A stretch of 64,000 nucleotides of DNA. It comes from Rhizophagus irregularis. Taxonomy: Eukaryota > Glomeromycota > Glomeromycetes > Glomerales > Glomeraceae. The stretch covers positions 1,800,501 through 1,864,500 of the forward strand of contig NC_089453.1 of the NCBI RefSeq assembly GCF_026210795.1, given 5' to 3'. The translations under genes were made by a program, and so were the position numbers. Shown here piece after piece: positions 59,414 through 64,000 of this stretch (position 1 is its first letter; each line of letters opens with the position of its first letter). Under the pieces are notes generated by a model, which saw only the letters and a program-made list of their open reading frames with translations, searched no databases and was not told the origin of the DNA.

Positions 59414-59833
59414 GTGCGGACAGACATACCTAACTGTAAATATCCTCAGCTCTGGGTCAAATTCAATCATAACAGCGATTCCTGCAGCGACATAAAAACA
59501 AAACAACAATTCTTTAAACCCAAACTTAAATCACATTTTCCGAGCAGAGACATCCTTAAACGTTATTATCCAAAATTTAACGAATACCCATATACTAGGT
59601 TTTTGCTCTTCAGTTTTACCTCAACCCCTCAAGTAAATCAAGCAAAAGATACTACATTATTACATGATATTATAGTCAATCACCCATTATTAGGAACAAT
59701 CACTTACACATTAATAGACGACATTGAGCGATTGGACATTTTCAGAACTGCTTCAGACTTATCACATCATCTATATCTACTGATACAGTACATCAACGCA
59801 AAGTCTTACAGATTTTGTTTACAATTATATTAA
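59414..59833 (+). CDS. Unrecognised ORF
   Basis: A 139-codon frame opens without a clear ATG near its start (GTG at 59414). Its composition is more protein-like than the surroundings (PSRDILKRYYPKFNEYPYTR, LLHDIIVNHPLLGTITYTLI). A second overlapping frame continues to 60063 (MKFMISTTFELTKLSGTCAM). The two might be one broken gene or exons of a spliced one, but no good splice pair was found. Function and family unknown. Confidence 0.25.
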   Translation: MRTDIPNCKYPQLWVKFNHNSDSCSDIKTKQQFFKPKLKSHFPSRDILKRYYPKFNEYPYTRFLLFSFTSTPQVNQAKDTTLLHDIIVNHPLLGTITYTLIDDIERLDIFRTASDLSHHLYLLIQYINAKSYRFCLQLY

Positions 59834-60063
59834 AAATTTCAGCTCGTAAAACAACTATCATGAAATTTATGATTTCCACAACCTTCGAATTAACCAAATT
59901 ATCCGGAACTTGCGCAATGACGCTTTTAAAAAGTGAGAGAAATATCACCAAAAATAAGAAGAAATATTACTATGCTTCAACTTCGAAACTTAGTAACAGA
60001 AATCAAATAAATCGGCCGAAACGGATTTACCGCAATCTTCACTTATATATCTTGTGTGAATAG

Positions 60064-62636
60064 TAGGCGGAACGGTCCATGGGTATTAATCACGAGTTAG
60101 GTGGTAGCAATTATAAATAGTATAGTCTAGTTTTAGTAATTCTAGCATGTATACTCCTCTGTGCTTGTCTTTATAATAAAAATATATGTCACATGTACGC
60201 CATACTGAATTTCAGCCGAGTGTCGTAATACCGACCATTGACATTTTACCTTACTGCGCCTTAATTTCAAATTATTTTTTTTTTGAGGAATTGCTCATAA
60301 CACTATAATTAATAAAGAAAAATTTACTACTTTTAAAAAATTTGTAAACTTATTTACTTGCATATTCCAATAACAAATTAGTCGTTTCATATTATTACTA
60401 CTTATACAAAATATAAAAATGAATTATATAGTAAAATAATTAAAAATATACGTAGGATGATGACAATGTCGGCGAAATGGCAAGTTAAGTCAGTAGATTT
60501 TATGCGGTGAAACAGGTGTCGGTAAAATGGGTGAATATGTAGTAGAGTAGCTGTTATATATGAAAAAATCCGACAGTAGGACCAGCACAAACGATATGAC
60601 AATAAACCCCTAAATCTCATTTAACGTTCTGTAGATGAAACCCAAAAAACTTTCCAAAAATAGAAGTTGATTACATCCGGATATTTAAACAAGATACGTG
60701 ATAATATAAGTCCATACGGATAACCCGATCGTGTAATTTTCCGAAGGCAATACATGTATCAATTGTATCCTGTAGAAGATTTATATAACGGAAACTATAT
60801 TTATTAAAATTAATTTATTAAAAATTTTTTCTCTCACTGTAACAAAAGAGATAGATAAAAGTAATACAAATAGCGTATTATTAATTACATCACAGTAAAA
60901 GATAAGATTATTATATTTTATTCTCTTTATTTAGAAAAAATCAATTAATAAAAATGATAATCCACGTTGTTAAGCTTATTTAGCATAGATCAAGCACATG
61001 ATCTAGCAGTATTGAGAAATATGCGGAATTGATTTATATGTGCATTAAATTAATCATCATTTAAATACCCAATAAGGTTTACAGTTTACCCTTTACTCGT
61101 GCCTTCTGAGTTCTGAGTTCTTTTTTGTCGTAGATTATTAGAACTTAGATATGCACACACACGAAATCTAATTCGTGCTAATTTGTTTTTGTTTCAATTG
61201 AAAAAAAAGGTACGTTAAACAATTATTATATATTTGAATAGATTATCCTAAAATGTATTATTAAAAATATTACATTAAACGTGTTACTGAAACAAACAAT
61301 CAGAATTAATTATCATTATAATTTACAATTTTAGTCATTTAGATATTTTAGATTTTACACTTGATCAATCATATTTTTGATTATTGATAATTTTAAGCGT
61401 ACCTTTTTTTTATTCTGGGGTGCTTTTTTATGAGCAGTTTGCTACGACCTGGAGGACTTATACATGCAGTGTAAAAAAAAAAACAAATAGATCCGAATTT
61501 GTACAAGTCAAATATATTAAATGTAACTTTAATTCATCTTTTTTTTTAGATTATAATTTCGATTTCAAGGAGAAATTCCTTAAAAATAAATACGCATCAA
61601 TAAAATCTTAATAAATGTTTTCTTTTGTACGCAAATATACCAGTAATATGGTTATTTTATTCATTAACTATTTATTCAGTTATTCTTTATTCATTTATTA
61701 CTTAATTGCTTAATTAAATTTTGATTTTCATTTGATATCTATATACAGTAATTTTTATAGCGGTTACACGATGCCAGCGCCATAATTGATAATCCAGAAA
61801 GCTTTCCACCTTCGGATTTAAATCCGTAAATAAAGTTTCTCCAATACGAAAACCAGGTATGAACGAAATCAGTGCAACCTGTAACGAGATTTTTCAGTAA
61901 CAAATAAACGGAAATCCCGTGAATTACACCGGATAAAATAATCTTCCGTTTAAAAATAAATACGAAACTGTATTAAGTTGTTAAATTATGTTCCGAAAAT
62001 TTTAAAATTTTGGTTTATTGGCGTCGGTTCCGCAATATTCATTTTTCCTTCTTGTCAAAATTTTAATTTTAATTAGAGAAAAATTGTTGGATGTCTCATT
62101 GTCTCATGGTAAATAAACAAGCCATTGTAGTTTATATGTATGTATTTGCATGCAAGTTGCAAAAAGAGAGATTTTAATTTTTTTTTTGTTGATTTTTAAT
62201 CTTTTTTTTTTGTACATTAGTTATTATTATCTCTGTTTTTTTTTTAAAAAAAATAAAATTACAGAAATCCACCAATTTTTACTCGTTATAACGAGGAATT
62301 TCTTTAGATTTTTTTTTTTCCATATTCTATATCATAATAATTTAAAAATTTAAAAAAGAAAATATCTTCCTTTTTCTATATCATATTAATTTTAAAAATT
62401 TAAAGAAAATATCCTCCTTTTTTTTTTAACTAGTTTTAGTCATAAATTATTATAATTAAATTATTTAGCAGCTGTGCCTGCGCAGCAAAAAAAAGTAAAA
62501 AAATTATTTTAAAATTTTTCTTCTCTTATTTTGTTTTTAAATTTTTTTTTTTTTCAAGTTTCACCATATTATTATTATTATCTTTTTATCTTCCGTAAAA
62601 TGAAATAAATAAATAAATTATTATTAAATAATTAAA
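60064..62636. other. Gene-poor AT-rich region, 3' flank of the 7TM gene
   Basis: No supported gene. Long homopolymer T runs occur at 62170-62240 and 62310-62330. Two near-copies of 'atatcata.taatttaaaaatttaaa' lie at 62328-62353 and 62380-62405. Confidence 0.45.
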
Positions 62637-63848
62637 TTAATTATCAAAATTTGGTGGAGACGGTGATACATTGTTTCTTAACATTAATTCGATCTGACAT
62701 GCTCGACATGTTGGATATGAATCATCCTCATTTCTAATTTCAAGTTGAATTGATTCATGATCATCCGATGTTGATGACCCGTCTTCTTCCATGTGAATCG
62801 AACCATCACATTCTGGAGGACTTCTAAATGGTTTACCAGGAGGAACATAATAACAAAATGGAAGAAACAATGCAGCTTGTTTCTTTGCTCCAAAAACTAA
62901 AAATAATAAAGTACCTCTAAAAAAATATATATATATTCTTTTGTATTAATAACTTTTTTTTTTAATAAGAACGATGAACAATATTAATATTAAATATACA
63001 TACGGTAATATGCCCATAAAAGAGCTTATAAGAAAAGCGCTATTAGATTTGGAATCGTCACTAGGATAACTTATGATCCTTGGAATGAGGGTTAATGTAA
63101 GAAATATTATATAAATGAAACAAAATGTGTTTAATCTAACAGCACGTCCTAAAACAACTGCTGTTGCAATGTTCTTACGGGCATTATGATATTTCCATTG
63201 TTTATATAAAATAAATGACGAATGACCTACAAAATAAAATTAATATTATTAAATATAATAATTCTTATAAAAGAAAATTCATTCAATGATATAAAGATGT
63301 AATTTCCTACAAGCCATTATAAACGCGACTAAAGCTAGTATTGACGTGGGTATTGTGTAAGCGTAAAACGAACTTCTTTGAGATCTCTTACAGTGTAGTA
63401 CCGTCACTACGACTCCCCAATTCTTTTCGTTCATTGACATTATCGTATCAATAATATTAAATATTAAAGAAAATGCCCAAACAAAAGTGGACACCCATAA
63501 AAAACATTTTTGTTCAATGTCAGCCTTTCCTTTGTTTAAGGCGTACCATAAATAAAAGGCAATAAACAATGGAAAGAACTGCATTGGGTAAAAAGTGAAT
63601 GAAGTAATTTTGTTTGAAATTAAACAAATTGGCGTTTCGAATGCACGTTCCATTAATTCATCCCCATATATGATTATAGGAGGTAATGCTGAAAATCCGT
63701 TACCGATTGCGGCAACGAATAATTGAAAGATTGTCCATTTCATAAAATGTGGTTCAGACTTTAATAATGAATAAATTAAAATGATTAGCAATATAATACT
63801 AACTAATTGAAGTAAAATATAAAATATTGCTATGAGCGAATATTTCAT
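62637..63848 (-). CDS. Seven-TM receptor-like protein
   Basis: Three exons in phase: 63311-63848, 63004-63226, 62637-62916 (1041 nt, 346 residues), introns of 84 and 87 nt with GT-AG borders. Seven hydrophobic segments: FYILLQLVSIILLIILIYSL, FQLFVAAIGNGFSALPPIII, FPLFIAFYLWYAL, CFLWVSTFVWAFSLIFNII, YTIPTSILALVAFIMAC, FCFIYIIFLTLTLIPRIISY and FLISSFMGILPGTLLFLVFG. A basic third intracellular loop (KQWKYHNARKNIATA, VVLGRAVR) and a hydrophilic acidic/Ser-rich C-tail (EEDGSSTSDDHESIQ) follow the plan of a fungal G-protein-coupled receptor. The ligand cannot be told. The class (Git3/cAMP-receptor-like or other) is not resolved. A 24-nt A run lies just upstream of the start. Confidence 0.7.
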
Positions 63849-63871
63849 GTTAAAACTTTTTGTTTAATTTC

Positions 63872-63895
63872 AAAAAAAAAAAAAAAAAAAAAAAA
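63872..63895. repeat. Poly(A) run of 24 nt
   Basis: A homopolymer 24 nt upstream of the 7TM gene start codon. It is prone to length change and assembly error. Confidence 0.9.
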
Positions 63896-64000
63896 GGGGC
63901 AGAAAAAAAAAATATTTTTTTTTCACTTCATAATGAGGTTGACGGGATAGATAAAAATAAGGCATTTATATAACTTTTTTTTTTTTTGTTTTTTTTTCTT

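Overview
The window looks like nuclear DNA of an arbuscular mycorrhizal fungus of the Rhizophagus type. It is very AT-rich and gene-sparse. Introns are short (about 60-90 nt) with GT-AG or occasional GC-AG borders. There is a tandem array of BTB-TLDc genes, a DUR3-type urea transporter and many decayed copies of expanded lineage-specific families. The organism call is inference from style and from remembered families; no search was run.

Layout. 1-5 kb: decayed genes (two fragments of a CRN-like/nuclease-like family, a minus-strand relic, two small coiled-coil or membrane ORFs each carrying one in-frame TAA). 6.5-18.5 kb: three diverged copies of one plus-strand gene family on duplicated segments. 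Each has a two-codon first exon (ATG GAG), an intron, a conserved core with a SLDNRRLY motif resembling the ParB/sulfiredoxin fold, and a different repetitive tail. Two copies end in a CaaX-like box. Copy 2 is interrupted by a perfect 66-bp hairpin. 20-26.7 kb: relics, a 27-bp GC-rich minisatellite and a multi-exon Hsp20-like gene with an NLS and a SUMO-interaction-like motif. That gene contains a hAT-type MITE whose insertion borders form an in-frame GT-AG intron. 29.2-31.9 kb: intact nine-exon DUR3-like urea/Na+ symporter on the minus strand.

37.2-48.3 kb: six head-to-tail BTB-BACK-TLDc genes on the minus strand. Three appear intact (copies 2, 3, 5), two are pseudogenes (4, 6), and one (copy 1) is truncated by a second hAT-like MITE with an 8-bp target duplication. 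50.8-54 kb: a small multi-TM protein and a MATH-BTB protein with a C-terminal membrane anchor, both on the minus strand. 54-62.6 kb: almost gene-free apart from relics. 62.6-63.9 kb: a three-exon seven-TM receptor-like protein.

The genes do not form an obvious pathway. BTB proteins commonly act as CUL3 adaptors, DUR3 imports urea, and the 7TM protein is a candidate sensor. The most unusual material is the MITE-derived candidate intron, the ParB-like/CaaX family with changing tails, and its hairpin insertion.
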